Shown: one piece after another, positions 1 to 7,837 of the stretch
Numbering within the stretch: the stretch's first letter is position 1
Layout: each line of letters begins with the position of its first letter
Source: Lachnoclostridium sp. UBA1308
GTDB taxonomy: Bacteria; Bacillota; Clostridia; Lachnospirales; Lachnospiraceae
Direction of reading: 5' to 3'
Length of the DNA stretch: 21,252 nt
NCBI GenBank assembly: GCA_002307215.1
Contig: DBTU01000010.1
Coordinates: forward strand, 1 to 21,252
Notes under the pieces: generated by a model
The model's input: the letters and a program-made list of their open reading frames with translations, nothing else
Database searches by the model: none
What the model was told of the DNA's origin: nothing
Made by a program: the position numbers and the translations under genes

Positions 1-57
1 ATATGGAAATCATTTTTTCCCAGTCTGGATTCATCTCTTTGAAGGCTGAACGGTAAC
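1..57. repeat. Right half of a GTTCAGCCT-type palindromic element
   Basis: The stretch ends with AGGCTGAAC (43-51) followed by GGTAAC. It closely matches the right half of the element at 15457-15545: both share GGAAATCATTTTTTCCCAGT, then CTCTTTGAAGGCTGAAC. It is also the approximate reverse complement of the other window end (21199-21252). The left half is missing because the window starts at what looks like the apex of the palindrome. The element is non-coding and lies about 55 bases upstream of the first gene. Confidence 0.75.
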
Positions 58-112
58 TCTTGTACGGGAAACGGTACGATAAAAGCTTGACATTTGAGGA
101 TGGAGGATTAGT

Positions 113-526
113 ATGAATCGTGATTTGCAAGATTATCTTAACAATCTTGATACTCCTTGGGGAATGATGTTTTATAAGATGGTGTGGAAGCAAATTGGTG
201 ATATATCAATCATGTCAAAAGCTGTTTTTGAAAATCAAATAGACGAAGCAATTGATTTGTTGGATGGTGCTGAGGTACAGGCGAAAAATTTTGGGAAGGT
301 TAGATATTATGATATCGAGCAGTTGGTTCAAAGGACTGATGATTTGCGAATAATTAAAACATTAGGTATTAGAACCTTCTGGGGACTACAACAAAATAAT
401 GAGGCGAAGTGTGAAGACAACTGGTCTGATCAAATGCTTCAAATTGAAATGAAAGTTTCTGAAATGAATGAATTTATAAGCATAGCTTTTTTCCATCATG
501 AGATTTTGGGAACAAAGTTTGCTTAA
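113..526 (+). CDS. Class I SAM methyltransferase remnant lacking its catalytic core (in-frame internal deletion)
   Basis: The 137-residue product opens with a segment (residues 1-30, NLDTPWGMMFYKMVW) that I recognise as the start of a class I SAM-dependent methyltransferase family of about 250 residues. Its C-terminal part, from about residue 33 (FGKVRYYD, LGIRTFWGLQQNN, QIEMKVSEM, FFHH), matches the end of the same family. The middle is absent: no glycine-rich SAM-binding motif I and no acidic motif II can be found. The family identity and the size of the gap (roughly 110-120 residues) come from my knowledge of the family, not from an alignment. The reading frame is open and has a good ribosome site (GGATGGAGG before ATG), so it may still be translated. 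Methyl transfer is very unlikely without the Rossmann core. It is the first gene of a plus-strand run and ends 14 bases before the next start. Confidence 0.7.
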   Translation: MNRDLQDYLNNLDTPWGMMFYKMVWKQIGDISIMSKAVFENQIDEAIDLLDGAEVQAKNFGKVRYYDIEQLVQRTDDLRIIKTLGIRTFWGLQQNNEAKCEDNWSDQMLQIEMKVSEMNEFISIAFFHHEILGTKFA

Positions 527-540
527 TTGGAGGTTATTAT

Positions 541-1305
541 ATGGCATTGGTTAAAAATGAAATACCGATTCTTGAATATGACGACAGTCAGACTGCAGTT
601 ATTATGCCAAATAGAAAGAACCTATATGGCTTTCCGAGAAAAGCAGTTTTTCCGTTTCTTTCAGATGAAATTGAAAAATACGCTGCGAATAACTGTTGCG
701 AAAAAATAGGTGAATTTATTAGTGCAACAAAGCTTTATCCGATTTATAAAACTACATATAAAGGAAAAGAGATTTGCTTATGCCAGGCACCGGTAGGGGC
801 GGCTGCCGCAGTTCAAATAATGGATTATTTAATCGGTTACGGTGTCAAAGAAATCATATCTGCCGGTTGTTGCGGTGCTCTTATAGATATCGGAGAAAAT
901 GAATTTCTCATTCCCACAGAAGCTCTAAGATGTGAAGGAACATCCTATCATTATTTACCGCCATCAAGAACAGTCAAAATAAACGCAGTTGTTCTTAACT
1001 GTATCAAACAGGCTTTAACTGAAAACGATATTAAATTTACCGAATGTAAAACTTGGTCAACAGACGGATTCTACCGTGAAACGAAAGAGATAGTCGAATA
1101 TCGCAAACAAGAAGGATTTCAGGTTGTTGAAATGGAATGTTCTGCGTTAGCGGCTTGTGCAGAATTTCGCAAGGTAACATTTGGTCAGATTTTATTTACA
1201 GCAGATACTTTGGCAGATGTAGAAAAGTATGATGAGAGAGATTGGGGAACTGCATCATTTCCAATAGCACTGAAGGCATGCTTTGATGCTGTAAGCAAGA
1301 TATAA
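541..1305 (+). CDS. Nucleoside phosphorylase (PNP/UDP phosphorylase family 1)
   Basis: The 254-residue protein is full length for the cytoplasmic PNP_UDP_1 family, which splits nucleosides with phosphate into base and pentose-1-phosphate. The phosphate/ribose region is visible as APVGAAAAVQ (83-92) and the turn SAGCCGALIDIGENEFLIP (107-125). The ribose-contacting motif VVEMECSALAA (195-205) carries Glu197-Met198-Glu199, as in this family. A late Asp (D222, FTADTL) sits where purine or pyrimidine preference is often set, so the base specificity cannot be read with confidence. The start at 541 has TTGGAGG seven bases upstream. It follows the truncated methyltransferase by 14 bases and is probably cotranscribed with it. 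A role in nucleoside salvage is likely; uridine versus purine preference is open. Confidence 0.85.
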   Translation: MALVKNEIPILEYDDSQTAVIMPNRKNLYGFPRKAVFPFLSDEIEKYAANNCCEKIGEFISATKLYPIYKTTYKGKEICLCQAPVGAAAAVQIMDYLIGYGVKEIISAGCCGALIDIGENEFLIPTEALRCEGTSYHYLPPSRTVKINAVVLNCIKQALTENDIKFTECKTWSTDGFYRETKEIVEYRKQEGFQVVEMECSALAACAEFRKVTFGQILFTADTLADVEKYDERDWGTASFPIALKACFDAVSKI

Positions 1306-1355
1306 ATGCTTTCCCAACATACGAAAGACTTGGTTGATGAAGGAGATGATTTATT

Positions 1356-1964
1356 ATGTTGTTAAATCCAGAAGAAGCAGAAAGAGAGCTGTCAATTGGT
1401 GCACAATTAAATTCAGGGTTGTGGATGAAACATAGTATGTCTGTTGGCTTGAATGCTAAATTGATTGCAGATAGAATTGATACATTGGATGGAAATAAAG
1501 CTTATGTTATGGGATTGTTACATGATATTGGTCGCAGAGAAGGCATAAAATCAATTATGCATACGATTGACGGGTATGATTATATGATGAGTTTGAACCA
1601 AAAAGAGATTGCCAGAATATGCTTAACACATTCATTCCCAATACAAGATGTGAATACGTTTTTTGGAAAATTTGATTGTACAGAAGAACAAATGGTTTTC
1701 GTGTCATGCTTTATAAAAAATACGGTATATGATGATTATGACCGATTAATACAATTTTGTGATGCAATATCATTGCCAAATGGTGCCTGCATTATGGAGA
1801 AAAGGTTGATTGATGTGGCATTAAGACATGGTTTACCAGATTTCACTATTGATAAATGGAAAGCATTTTTAGAGTTGAAAAAGTATTTTGATAAATTGTG
1901 TGACTGCAATATATACACACTGTTGCCAAATGTAATAGAAAATTCTTATGAGAGTTTGCTGTAA
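1356..1964 (+). CDS. HD-domain phosphohydrolase-like protein
   Basis: The 202-residue protein carries the metal-binding signature of the HD superfamily: His26 (WMKHSMSVG), His56-Asp57 (GLLHDIGR) and a distal Asp136 (FCDAIS). A further His92 lies in CLTHSF. Such domains hydrolyse phosphomonoesters or nucleotides using a metal pair. The substrate is unknown here. No partner domain is present, and the C-terminal 60 residues are helical with no recognised motif. The start is well supported by AAGGAGA before ATG at 1356. It follows the nucleoside phosphorylase by 50 bases, so a nucleotide or nucleoside-phosphate substrate would fit, but that is only inference from the neighbour. Confidence 0.8.
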   Translation: MLLNPEEAERELSIGAQLNSGLWMKHSMSVGLNAKLIADRIDTLDGNKAYVMGLLHDIGRREGIKSIMHTIDGYDYMMSLNQKEIARICLTHSFPIQDVNTFFGKFDCTEEQMVFVSCFIKNTVYDDYDRLIQFCDAISLPNGACIMEKRLIDVALRHGLPDFTIDKWKAFLELKKYFDKLCDCNIYTLLPNVIENSYESLL

Positions 1965-1999
1965 AATTCTTCACGAATCGTACTTTAGGAGGATTATCT

Positions 2000-2389
2000 G
2001 TGAAAAGGAAAATTGGAGTAATTGCCTTACTTTCAATCATAATAGTAGTCGGATTGCTATTTTTAAGTACTGGGGGAAAAATAACAAATGTTATTTTAAC
2101 TGATTACTCAATATCCGAAGATGGCAAGGTAATGACGTTAAAAGTTGCTGTAATGAGCAGTATGGGGTATATAAGAACGCTTAAAGCGAGTGAAGAAGGA
2201 AATACAAAACGCATTACCTTTTATTCAACATACGGATTGAACAGTGATCTCGGTGCTAAAAACGAATTTCAAGTCGAATTAAACCCATCTTGCAATGAAA
2301 TATATTTTTACAATGGAAAAGGTGAATACATGTTGATACTACAAAAAAATAGCAAAACAAATGAATGGGAAAGAACACTGGTAAAATAA
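2000..2389 (+). CDS. Small membrane-anchored protein of unknown function
   Basis: The start is GTG at 2000, chosen because TTTAGGAGG ends eight bases upstream. The 129-residue product has a short basic N-terminus and one hydrophobic segment (about residues 5-24), then a mostly beta-rich outer domain beginning ITNVILTDYSISEDGKVMTLKV. There is no lipobox cysteine, so it is likely an uncleaved N-terminal anchor with the rest outside the cell. I have the impression that TDYSISEDGK-type proteins recur in Firmicutes as uncharacterised proteins, but I cannot name the family. Its stop is followed almost directly by the next ribosome site, so it is probably cotranscribed with the small membrane protein downstream. 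Confidence 0.7.
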   Translation: MKRKIGVIALLSIIIVVGLLFLSTGGKITNVILTDYSISEDGKVMTLKVAVMSSMGYIRTLKASEEGNTKRITFYSTYGLNSDLGAKNEFQVELNPSCNEIYFYNGKGEYMLILQKNSKTNEWERTLVK

Positions 2390-2409
2390 ATATTTTGGAG
2401 GTTATGATT

Positions 2410-2673
2410 GTGAAAAAAACAATAATTGGTTCAGTATTTATGTTTTCAGGAATACTTATTACTTTAAGCTTGATTATAACAGCTGCTTTGTATGTTCCAA
2501 AGATAACCGAATGGCGTGGCTCAAGACTTTGGTTTGCTATTTTTGGTGCCAGTGATTTGGGTAGTACCACAGAAAGCCTTACGTTAGGGGTGCCCTTTGT
2601 AATAGGACTATTACTTTTTGGAATGGGACTGCTCATATTGTTAAAAGAGTATTTTGATGTTAATTGTAAGTAG
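2410..2673 (+). CDS. Small protein with two predicted membrane segments
   Basis: I place the start at GTG 2410 because GGAGG (2397-2401) lies eight bases before it. An in-frame ATG at 2404 is only two bases from GGAGG and is less likely. The product of about 87 residues has two hydrophobic helices: one near the N-terminus (IIGSVFMFSGILITLSLII) and one near the C-terminus (LGVPFVIGLLLFGMGLLILL). A polar loop between them contains WRGSRLWFAIFGASDLG. No family is recognised. The 20-base gap from the previous gene suggests one transcript and perhaps a joint envelope role, but no function can be assigned. Confidence 0.65.
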   Translation: MKKTIIGSVFMFSGILITLSLIITAALYVPKITEWRGSRLWFAIFGASDLGSTTESLTLGVPFVIGLLLFGMGLLILLKEYFDVNCK

Positions 2674-2713
2674 TTACAACATGGATAAATAATAGGCAAT
2701 CTCGGAGGTGCGC

Positions 2714-3250
2714 ATGAAAAAACATATCCATATATTTGGTGCTTCGGGTTCCGGGACAACCACAATTGCAGAAGGTGTTTGCAAACAAGTTAATTACAAG
2801 CATTTTGATTCAGACAATTATTTTTGGTTACCCACTGCTGAACCCTTTACCGCAGAAAGAGACAGTGAAGAGTGTATACACTTAATACAAAACGATTTGC
2901 ACGCTAATAATCAGTGGATTCTGAGTGGATCAATTACCGGTTGGGGTGATATACTATTACCGTTGTTTGATTTGGTGGTGTTTGTATATGTACCACAAGA
3001 TATTAGAATCGGGCGATTAAAGAAACGAGAACTTGATAGATACGGTAATAGAATATTGGTTGGTGGAGATAGATATGAAGCAAGCCTGGAATTTATTGAA
3101 TGGGCAGCAGCATATGATTCGGGAACCAGAAACGGAAGAAGCTTGCCTAAACATGAAGCATGGCTAAAAGCTGTGACCTGCCCTGTTATAAGAATTCAAA
3201 ACAATGATTTAGATGAAAGTATTCAAAAAGTGATTAATGTGAATTATTGA
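2714..3250 (+). CDS. P-loop NTPase, nucleotide (adenylate) kinase-like
   Basis: The 178-residue protein begins with a beta strand and Walker A motif, IFGASGSGTTT (residues 7-17), the form seen in small nucleotide and shikimate-type kinases. Next comes FDSDNYFWLP, with an acidic pair where such kinases bind substrate or metal. A basic segment (IGRLKKRELDRYG) resembles a lid region. A Walker B-like hydrophobic strand (LFDLVVFVYVP) follows the WILSGSITGWGD stretch. The phosphate acceptor is unknown. ATG at 2714 is favoured over an in-frame GTG at 2708 because GGAGG (2704-2708) overlaps that GTG and is five bases from the ATG. It lies 40 bases after the small membrane protein. Confidence 0.78.
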   Translation: MKKHIHIFGASGSGTTTIAEGVCKQVNYKHFDSDNYFWLPTAEPFTAERDSEECIHLIQNDLHANNQWILSGSITGWGDILLPLFDLVVFVYVPQDIRIGRLKKRELDRYGNRILVGGDRYEASLEFIEWAAAYDSGTRNGRSLPKHEAWLKAVTCPVIRIQNNDLDESIQKVINVNY

Positions 3251-3403
3251 ATAGCATAATTCACACTTGTAAGTTTGTGCCTGCGTAATCCTCGGACCAA
3301 ACTAATTCTAAGGGCAAATATGTTACGTTAATGTGATATAACAGTCAGTATCAAGACAATGTGAGAGACAGATTTATTATATCCTAAACAGGAGGAAGAA
3401 TTT

Positions 3404-4096
3404 ATGAAAAAAGTTGGAATTGTAGGCGGACTTGGTCCCGCTTCGACGATTGATTATTATCGAGAAATCATTGAAACCTATCGGAAGGTATACGGCGATG
3501 ACATTTATCCGGAAATAGTGATCGACAGCATCAATATGGGTAAATTAATCGAAGGCATTACGAGTAATAACTTCGAAAGTGCTGCTGCTTATTTACTATA
3601 TAGCATTTCAAATTTGGAAAAAGCGGGTGCAAGCTTTGCTGCGATAGCTTCAAATACGCCTCATATTGTCTGGGACCTGATAAAAGATAAAGCTTCTATT
3701 CCCCTTATTAGTATAGTTGACGCAACCTGCGATCATATTGTCAAGAAAAACTATAGTAAGGTATTAATATTTGCAACAAAATTTACGATGAAAAGTGGAT
3801 TATACAGTGAGGCTCTAACAAAAAGAAATATCGACTGGATATTGCCAAAGGAAGAGGATATTGAAATTCTCGGTGACATCATTTATCCTAATTTAGAAAA
3901 CGGAATTGTACTGGCATTTGATAAAATTAAAATGCTTCAGATCGCTGAAAAATATATTGAGCAATATAAGACAGACTCCATTTTACTCGGCTGTACGGAA
4001 ATTCCTTTGATGATCAAACCCGAGGATATTTCTGTTCCGGTTATTAACACGACCGAAATACATATAGAAAAAATATGTGAAATACTTATGCAGTGA
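3404..4096 (+). CDS. Aspartate/glutamate racemase family protein with Ser in place of the first catalytic Cys
   Basis: At 230 residues it has the usual length of the Asp/Glu racemase family, cytoplasmic enzymes that invert amino acids using two opposed residues without PLP. The N-terminus KKVGIVGGLGPASTIDYY is diagnostic. The second catalytic site is intact (LLGCTEIP, Cys197). At the first site the usual (C)NTxH reads SNTPH, with Ser83 where D-aspartate racemases have Cys. In the E. coli YgeA-type L-Asp/Glu racemase this position is Thr, paired with Cys197, so a substituted residue need not abolish activity and may narrow it to one enantiomer. That comparison is from memory. The ribosome site ACAGGAGG is clear. 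A 153-base gap upstream with no convincing promoter separates it from the kinase-like gene. Confidence 0.85.
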   Translation: MKKVGIVGGLGPASTIDYYREIIETYRKVYGDDIYPEIVIDSINMGKLIEGITSNNFESAAAYLLYSISNLEKAGASFAAIASNTPHIVWDLIKDKASIPLISIVDATCDHIVKKNYSKVLIFATKFTMKSGLYSEALTKRNIDWILPKEEDIEILGDIIYPNLENGIVLAFDKIKMLQIAEKYIEQYKTDSILLGCTEIPLMIKPEDISVPVINTTEIHIEKICEILMQ

Positions 4097-4137
4097 GTGC
4101 ATAATTCTGATGACAAACCTATCAATCGAACGTTGAT

Positions 4138-4190
4138 GTGACTTCCCATGAAACGATGGTGTCTGACCGTTATTGTTTGTGAATAGTCAC
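4138..4190. repeat. Decayed copy of the GTTAC...TTCAC palindromic element
   Basis: Part of the spacer before the oxidoreductase gene resembles the intact element at 11468-11530. Both contain GATGGTG, then TCTGAC, then TGTGAATAGT(C/A)AC in the same order. Here only short terminal arms still pair (GTGAC against GTCAC) and the left arm is mostly lost. I read it as a degenerate relic. The match is by eye and could be partly chance. Confidence 0.4.
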
Positions 4191-4229
4191 TTAGGCAAAA
4201 CAAATATACATATTTCGGGGGGAGCAGGT

Positions 4230-5255
4230 ATGAATTTTGAACTAAAGCTTGGAATTGTCGGCTGCGGAGAACACAGTCATGAACATTTTAAAGCAGTGAA
4301 AGAGGTACAGGATATTCAGATCGTGGCCTGCTGCGATATTACAGAGGCACGTGCACGTGTTTGTGCAGAAAAGTATGGCTGTAGCGGATATTATAGTAAT
4401 ATCCAGGATATGATTGATAATGAAAAACTAGATGGCGTAATTTTATGTACTTGGCCGATGCAGCATTTGGAGCAGATAGAAATCTGCTTAAAAGCCGGAA
4501 TAAAGAATATCCTATGTGAAAAATCACTTACCTTATCTTCGGTAGAAGCGGTCAAAGTAGGGGAACTGGCACGGCAATATGAAGCTTTTATTATGGAAGG
4601 CTGCAAATACCGTCACCACCCGGCTATCAGAAAGCTGGAACAAATATTGTCCTATGGGGATATAGGGAAAATAGACAGCATCCGTGCAACCTTTAGTAAT
4701 TATGAGCCGGAAGAAGCTCAAGGAGAAGGTACTGAGTTAGAATGGAGATACCGTAAGGAATGCGGGGGTGGTGTACCATATGACTGGATGAGCTATCTTG
4801 TGAATGGATGTAATCACTTTAGTGGAAGCGTTCCTAAGCGTGTCTTTGCATCGGGAACAAACAGTCAAAAGTATGATGTTATAACAAGACTTCTTGGAAT
4901 GATTGAGTATGAAAATGGAGTGGTTGCCTTTATTGAGAGCAGTAAAGAAGCAAACTTCAGTGAAGAATTGCAGATTACCTGTTCCAATGGTATATTGCGA
5001 TTACCTATCGCCTGGGGAATCTTTGGAGAGGTTAAAATAACTCAGACACATCGCAAGCCGGATTGGGATTACATATTGACTGACAGCTATGAGATTGAGG
5101 AGGCGAATGCCTTTGTATTACAGCTTGGAAACTTTGCAGAGGTCATACATGGGAAAGAAAAGCCGGTGCTCCCGCTCGCTCAATCAATACAGAATGTACA
5201 GACAATTGAGGCGTTAGTTACAAGCGTTATCAATAAATGTGTTGTTGATCTTTAA
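4230..5255 (+). CDS. Gfo/Idh/MocA family NAD(P)-dependent oxidoreductase
   Basis: The 341-residue protein has an N-terminal Rossmann fold (KLGIVGCGEHSHEHF, residues 6-20, with GxGxxS-like spacing) and an acidic residue after strand 2 (CCDITEARA) that usually selects NAD over NADP. The family lysine lies in the motif CEKS (Lys98; EKP is commoner). The YRHHP segment (127-131) begins the C-terminal sheet domain, which forms the substrate pocket. The family oxidises or reduces sugars, inositols or related polyols; the substrate here is not evident. The frame is open 19 codons further upstream, but the run of G at 4217-4222 followed by AG gives a ribosome site fitting ATG 4230. The gene ends convergently with the LysE gene, 57 bases apart, with no obvious terminator. 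Confidence 0.85.
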   Translation: MNFELKLGIVGCGEHSHEHFKAVKEVQDIQIVACCDITEARARVCAEKYGCSGYYSNIQDMIDNEKLDGVILCTWPMQHLEQIEICLKAGIKNILCEKSLTLSSVEAVKVGELARQYEAFIMEGCKYRHHPAIRKLEQILSYGDIGKIDSIRATFSNYEPEEAQGEGTELEWRYRKECGGGVPYDWMSYLVNGCNHFSGSVPKRVFASGTNSQKYDVITRLLGMIEYENGVVAFIESSKEANFSEELQITCSNGILRLPIAWGIFGEVKITQTHRKPDWDYILTDSYEIEEANAFVLQLGNFAEVIHGKEKPVLPLAQSIQNVQTIEALVTSVINKCVVDL

Positions 5256-5312
5256 AGATAACGTTATTGCCTACTGTAGAGAGAAAATGTTATGAATCAT
5301 GAGTAAATCAGT

Positions 5313-5927
5313 CTAAATCGAACTAAAGGCAAGCTGGATTGCAAAAACGATAAAGATAACTGCAAAGAATTTTTGAATGAGTGATATCCTTTTAGGAGAA
5401 TTAATAAAAATCTTATTTGTTATTCCTGCCAGTAGACCATATCCTATGAAAACCAAAAGTGTAAGAAGCATAAATCCAAATCCATAAAGCAAACATGCAG
5501 TCGTAAAATGATATCCGGTTGACTTTGCATATTGAGGTAAGAAGGAAAAGAAGAATAAAGTGAGCTTCGGATTGAGTAAATTAATAAGAATTCCACTACG
5601 AATTATTGTACGTGCATTTTCCTCCGATCTATTATTTGCTAGTTCAAAGCTTATCTTTGAGCTTATCATACCAATACCAAGATATAACAAATATGTGGCA
5701 CCAATTAGTTTTATAATGAGGAAGGCTTTATTGTTCATTTGCATAAGCAATGAGGAAAGTAAAATACTTATACATAAATGAGGGAGGATGCCCATAGTAC
5801 AGCCCAAAGCAGCAAATATGCCGGCTTTTTTTCCTTTTGTTATTCCTGCTGAAATCGTATAGGTAACTCCCGTACCCGGAATTAAAATGATGATAATTGA
5901 TGTAACTAAAAAACTAAATGTATTCAT
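5313..5927 (-). CDS. LysE/RhtB family amino-acid exporter
   Basis: The 204-residue protein has the family's length and layout: about six hydrophobic segments, the N-terminal motif IPGTGVTYTISAGITKGKKAG (near residues 16-36, matching the PGP/PG...G..G consensus) and the mid-protein NPKLTLFFFSFLPQ signature. These proteins export amino acids or related small molecules across the cytoplasmic membrane, driven by the proton gradient. The substrate cannot be read. The start is supported by TGGAGGGG on the minus strand just before ATG. It is transcribed divergently from the MocR-type regulator at 6054, a common arrangement in which the regulator controls the exporter. Confidence 0.88.
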   Translation of the reverse strand: MNTFSFLVTSIIIILIPGTGVTYTISAGITKGKKAGIFAALGCTMGILPHLCISILLSSLLMQMNNKAFLIIKLIGATYLLYLGIGMISSKISFELANNRSEENARTIIRSGILINLLNPKLTLFFFSFLPQYAKSTGYHFTTACLLYGFGFMLLTLLVFIGYGLLAGITNKIFINSPKRISLIQKFFAVIFIVFAIQLAFSSI

Positions 5928-5959
5928 AAGACCCCTCCAATGTACTTCTATTAATTGAT

Positions 5960-6039
5960 ATGATATAATGTATCATGATAAAGTGGTCTTGATAAGAGCC
6001 ACATTATTATAAAATCAATGGAACCAATTTGATAAAGTG
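5960..6039. promoter_or_regulatory. Divergent regulatory region with a 10-bp direct repeat and two short palindromes
   Basis: Between the divergent LysE and MocR genes, TGATAAAGTG occurs exactly twice (5976-5985 and 6030-6039), and a related TTGATAAGAG lies between them (5989-5998). An inverted repeat ATGATA-TAATG-TATCAT covers 5960-5976 and contains a TATAAT hexamer (5964-5969) that could be a -10 for the plus strand. GTGGTCTT (5983-5990) faces AAGAGCCAC with one bulge. MocR-family proteins are known to bind direct repeats, so this is a plausible operator. The promoter assignment is weak because no good -35 is visible. Confidence 0.45.
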
Positions 6040-6053
6040 TGGAAGGTGCTCCT

Positions 6054-7463
6054 ATGAACTTTATAAATATTGATAGAAAATCAAGAGTCTCATTGTCGAA
6101 ACAACTTTATATGTATTACAAGGAATCAGTTTTGAATGGTAATCTCAAATCAAACGATAAGCTTCCTTCAACACGAGAATTATCAAAAGATTTAAATATT
6201 GCAAGAAATGTCGTGCTAGATTGTTATGAACAGTTAATTGCGGAAGGATATATTTATACGAAAAGCGGTTCGGGAACTTATATCTGTGAAGGGGTAAAAT
6301 TTCAACAAAATAAAACAAAAACAGAAACACACTTTAATAAAAACGAGTGCAGCATAGAGAAAATATCATTTCGTACAGGAATTCCGGATCTGGATCATAT
6401 ACCTATCATTAAATGGGCGAAAATTTATAAGGAAAGTATTCTTAATATCGATGTAACGCAAATGGATTATCAAAATTCCTTTGGGAGTTATGAACTACGG
6501 TCACAACTTTCCGGTTATTTAGAACGTGTCAGGGGAGTTTGTACTTCTCCCGATCATATACTGATTACAAATGGTGCAGCACAAGCTTTTTCTCTATTGT
6601 GTCAGTTGGTGGAGGAGCATGAATATGCTTTGGTTGAAAATCCAATCAGTTACGGTATCATTCATACTTTAAAGAGTAATCAGGTTGCAATGCGGCCAAT
6701 TAGGGTTGATGAATATGGGATGGTTACTTCTGAATTACCAAAACAATCTCCGAAGCTGATATTTACCACACCAAGTCATCAATTTCCAACAGGAGTGGTT
6801 CTTCCGATAAATCGAAGAATTGAAATGATAAAATATGCGCAGAAGCATGAGACTTACATTGTGGAAGATGATTACGACAGTGAATTCCGATTTGATGGAG
6901 GCCCTATACCGTCGATGCAATATTTAGATCCGCAAAAGGTCATATATGTAGGAACGTTTTCTAAGACTCTAATGCCGGCATTAAGAATAGGATATATGGT
7001 TTTACCCGATCAATTGCTTCATGAAATAGAAAACATTAAGTATGTAGCTGATCTACATTCACCGAATTTTGAACAAATTGCTTTGGCAAAGTTTATAGAA
7101 ATAGGTTTGTTTGATCGCCATATCAACAAGATGCGGAGATTGTATCTTAAAAAGCGAAATCATCTTATTCAATGTCTTGAAAAAGAGTTTGGTGAGCGAG
7201 TAACGATTACCGGCGCGCAGGCCGGAATGCATTTTGTAGCTGCTTTTAAAGATGTAACTTTTGACGAAGCGCTTATGAGTAAGATTGGCGAGAATAATAT
7301 AGAGATCATAGCTATGAGTAAACATTACATATCGGATCATTCAACTTCCCAAATAGACAATGCATTAATATTTGGTTATGGCAATACCAAAACCGAACAG
7401 ATGGAAAAGGGTGTCAGATTGTTAGCAAGTATTGTACTTGCCAATTCGGAGGATAGCGAATGA
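6054..7463 (+). CDS. MocR-type transcription regulator (GntR DNA-binding domain fused to aminotransferase-like domain)
   Basis: The 469-residue protein has a GntR winged helix (about residues 10-80: KLPSTRELSKDLNIARNVV, GYIYTKSGSGTYI) followed by a fold-type I aminotransferase-like domain. Cofactor-site residues are all present: NGAAQAFSLL (173-182), TTPSHQFPTG (238-247), EDDYDSEFR (271-279) and the PLP lysine in TFSKTLMPALRIGY (Lys304). MocR proteins sense PLP or PLP-amino-acid adducts and regulate vitamin B6, GABA or amino-acid genes. This one lies back to back with a LysE exporter, so an amino-acid export circuit is likely. I prefer ATG 6054 with AAGGTG upstream over GTG 6039, which coincides with a direct-repeat copy. 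Its stop overlaps the start of the next gene (ATGA-type). Confidence 0.9.
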   Translation: MNFINIDRKSRVSLSKQLYMYYKESVLNGNLKSNDKLPSTRELSKDLNIARNVVLDCYEQLIAEGYIYTKSGSGTYICEGVKFQQNKTKTETHFNKNECSIEKISFRTGIPDLDHIPIIKWAKIYKESILNIDVTQMDYQNSFGSYELRSQLSGYLERVRGVCTSPDHILITNGAAQAFSLLCQLVEEHEYALVENPISYGIIHTLKSNQVAMRPIRVDEYGMVTSELPKQSPKLIFTTPSHQFPTGVVLPINRRIEMIKYAQKHETYIVEDDYDSEFRFDGGPIPSMQYLDPQKVIYVGTFSKTLMPALRIGYMVLPDQLLHEIENIKYVADLHSPNFEQIALAKFIEIGLFDRHINKMRRLYLKKRNHLIQCLEKEFGERVTITGAQAGMHFVAAFKDVTFDEALMSKIGENNIEIIAMSKHYISDHSTSQIDNALIFGYGNTKTEQMEKGVRLLASIVLANSEDSE

Positions 7464-7834
7464 ACCTGAAGGAACGGGCAAGAAATCTCAAAACTGATAT
7501 TCCTGCGATATTTATTGCCATGAAAAAGAAAGAAACTTCGATTGCAGCAAAGATTATAGCTGTATTGACCATTGTATATACGTTATCTCCGATTGATCTG
7601 ATTCCCGATTTTATTCCTGTGTTGGGCTTCCTGGATGATATTATTGTGCTGCCGGCTCTGGTGGCGCTCACCATACGAATGATTCCGCCGGATTGTTTTG
7701 AAGCCTGCCGTAAAGAGGCAGAAGGACTTTGGTCGGGTGGTAAACCTAAGAAATGGTATTATGCATTGCCAATCGTAGCGCTGTGGCTGTTGATTGTCTT
7801 TTTCATTGTAAGAGCAGTATTGAAAGGAGTCTGA
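7460..7834 (+). CDS. YkvA-family (DUF1232) membrane protein
   Basis: The 124-residue protein contains the DUF1232/YkvA signature YTLSPIDLIPDFIPVLGFLDD (about residues 40-60). One hydrophobic segment lies before and through it, and a second lies at the C-terminus (LPIVALWLLIVFFIVRAVL). The family is widespread but of unknown function. ATG 7460 overlaps the stop of the MocR gene by four bases, and GGAGG lies shortly upstream, so translation is probably coupled. The three-base gap to the next gene places it in the middle of a MocR-YkvA-hydrolase operon. Confidence 0.85.
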   Translation: MNLKERARNLKTDIPAIFIAMKKKETSIAAKIIAVLTIVYTLSPIDLIPDFIPVLGFLDDIIVLPALVALTIRMIPPDCFEACRKEAEGLWSGGKPKKWYYALPIVALWLLIVFFIVRAVLKGV

Positions 7835-7837
7835 AGA

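Noticed and set aside
2256..2765. 169-codon open frame on the minus strand
   Set aside because: It lies antisense across three plus-strand genes with good ribosome sites, has no ribosome site of its own and no recognisable domain.
3251..3403. Promoter or further palindromic element before the racemase gene
   Set aside because: A TATAAC at 3337-3342 has no acceptable -35, and no inverted repeat with the family termini can be found.
5256..5312. Bidirectional terminator between the convergent oxidoreductase and LysE genes
   Set aside because: Only a ten-base palindrome, ATAACGTTAT, is present, with no T-run, which is too weak for an intrinsic terminator.
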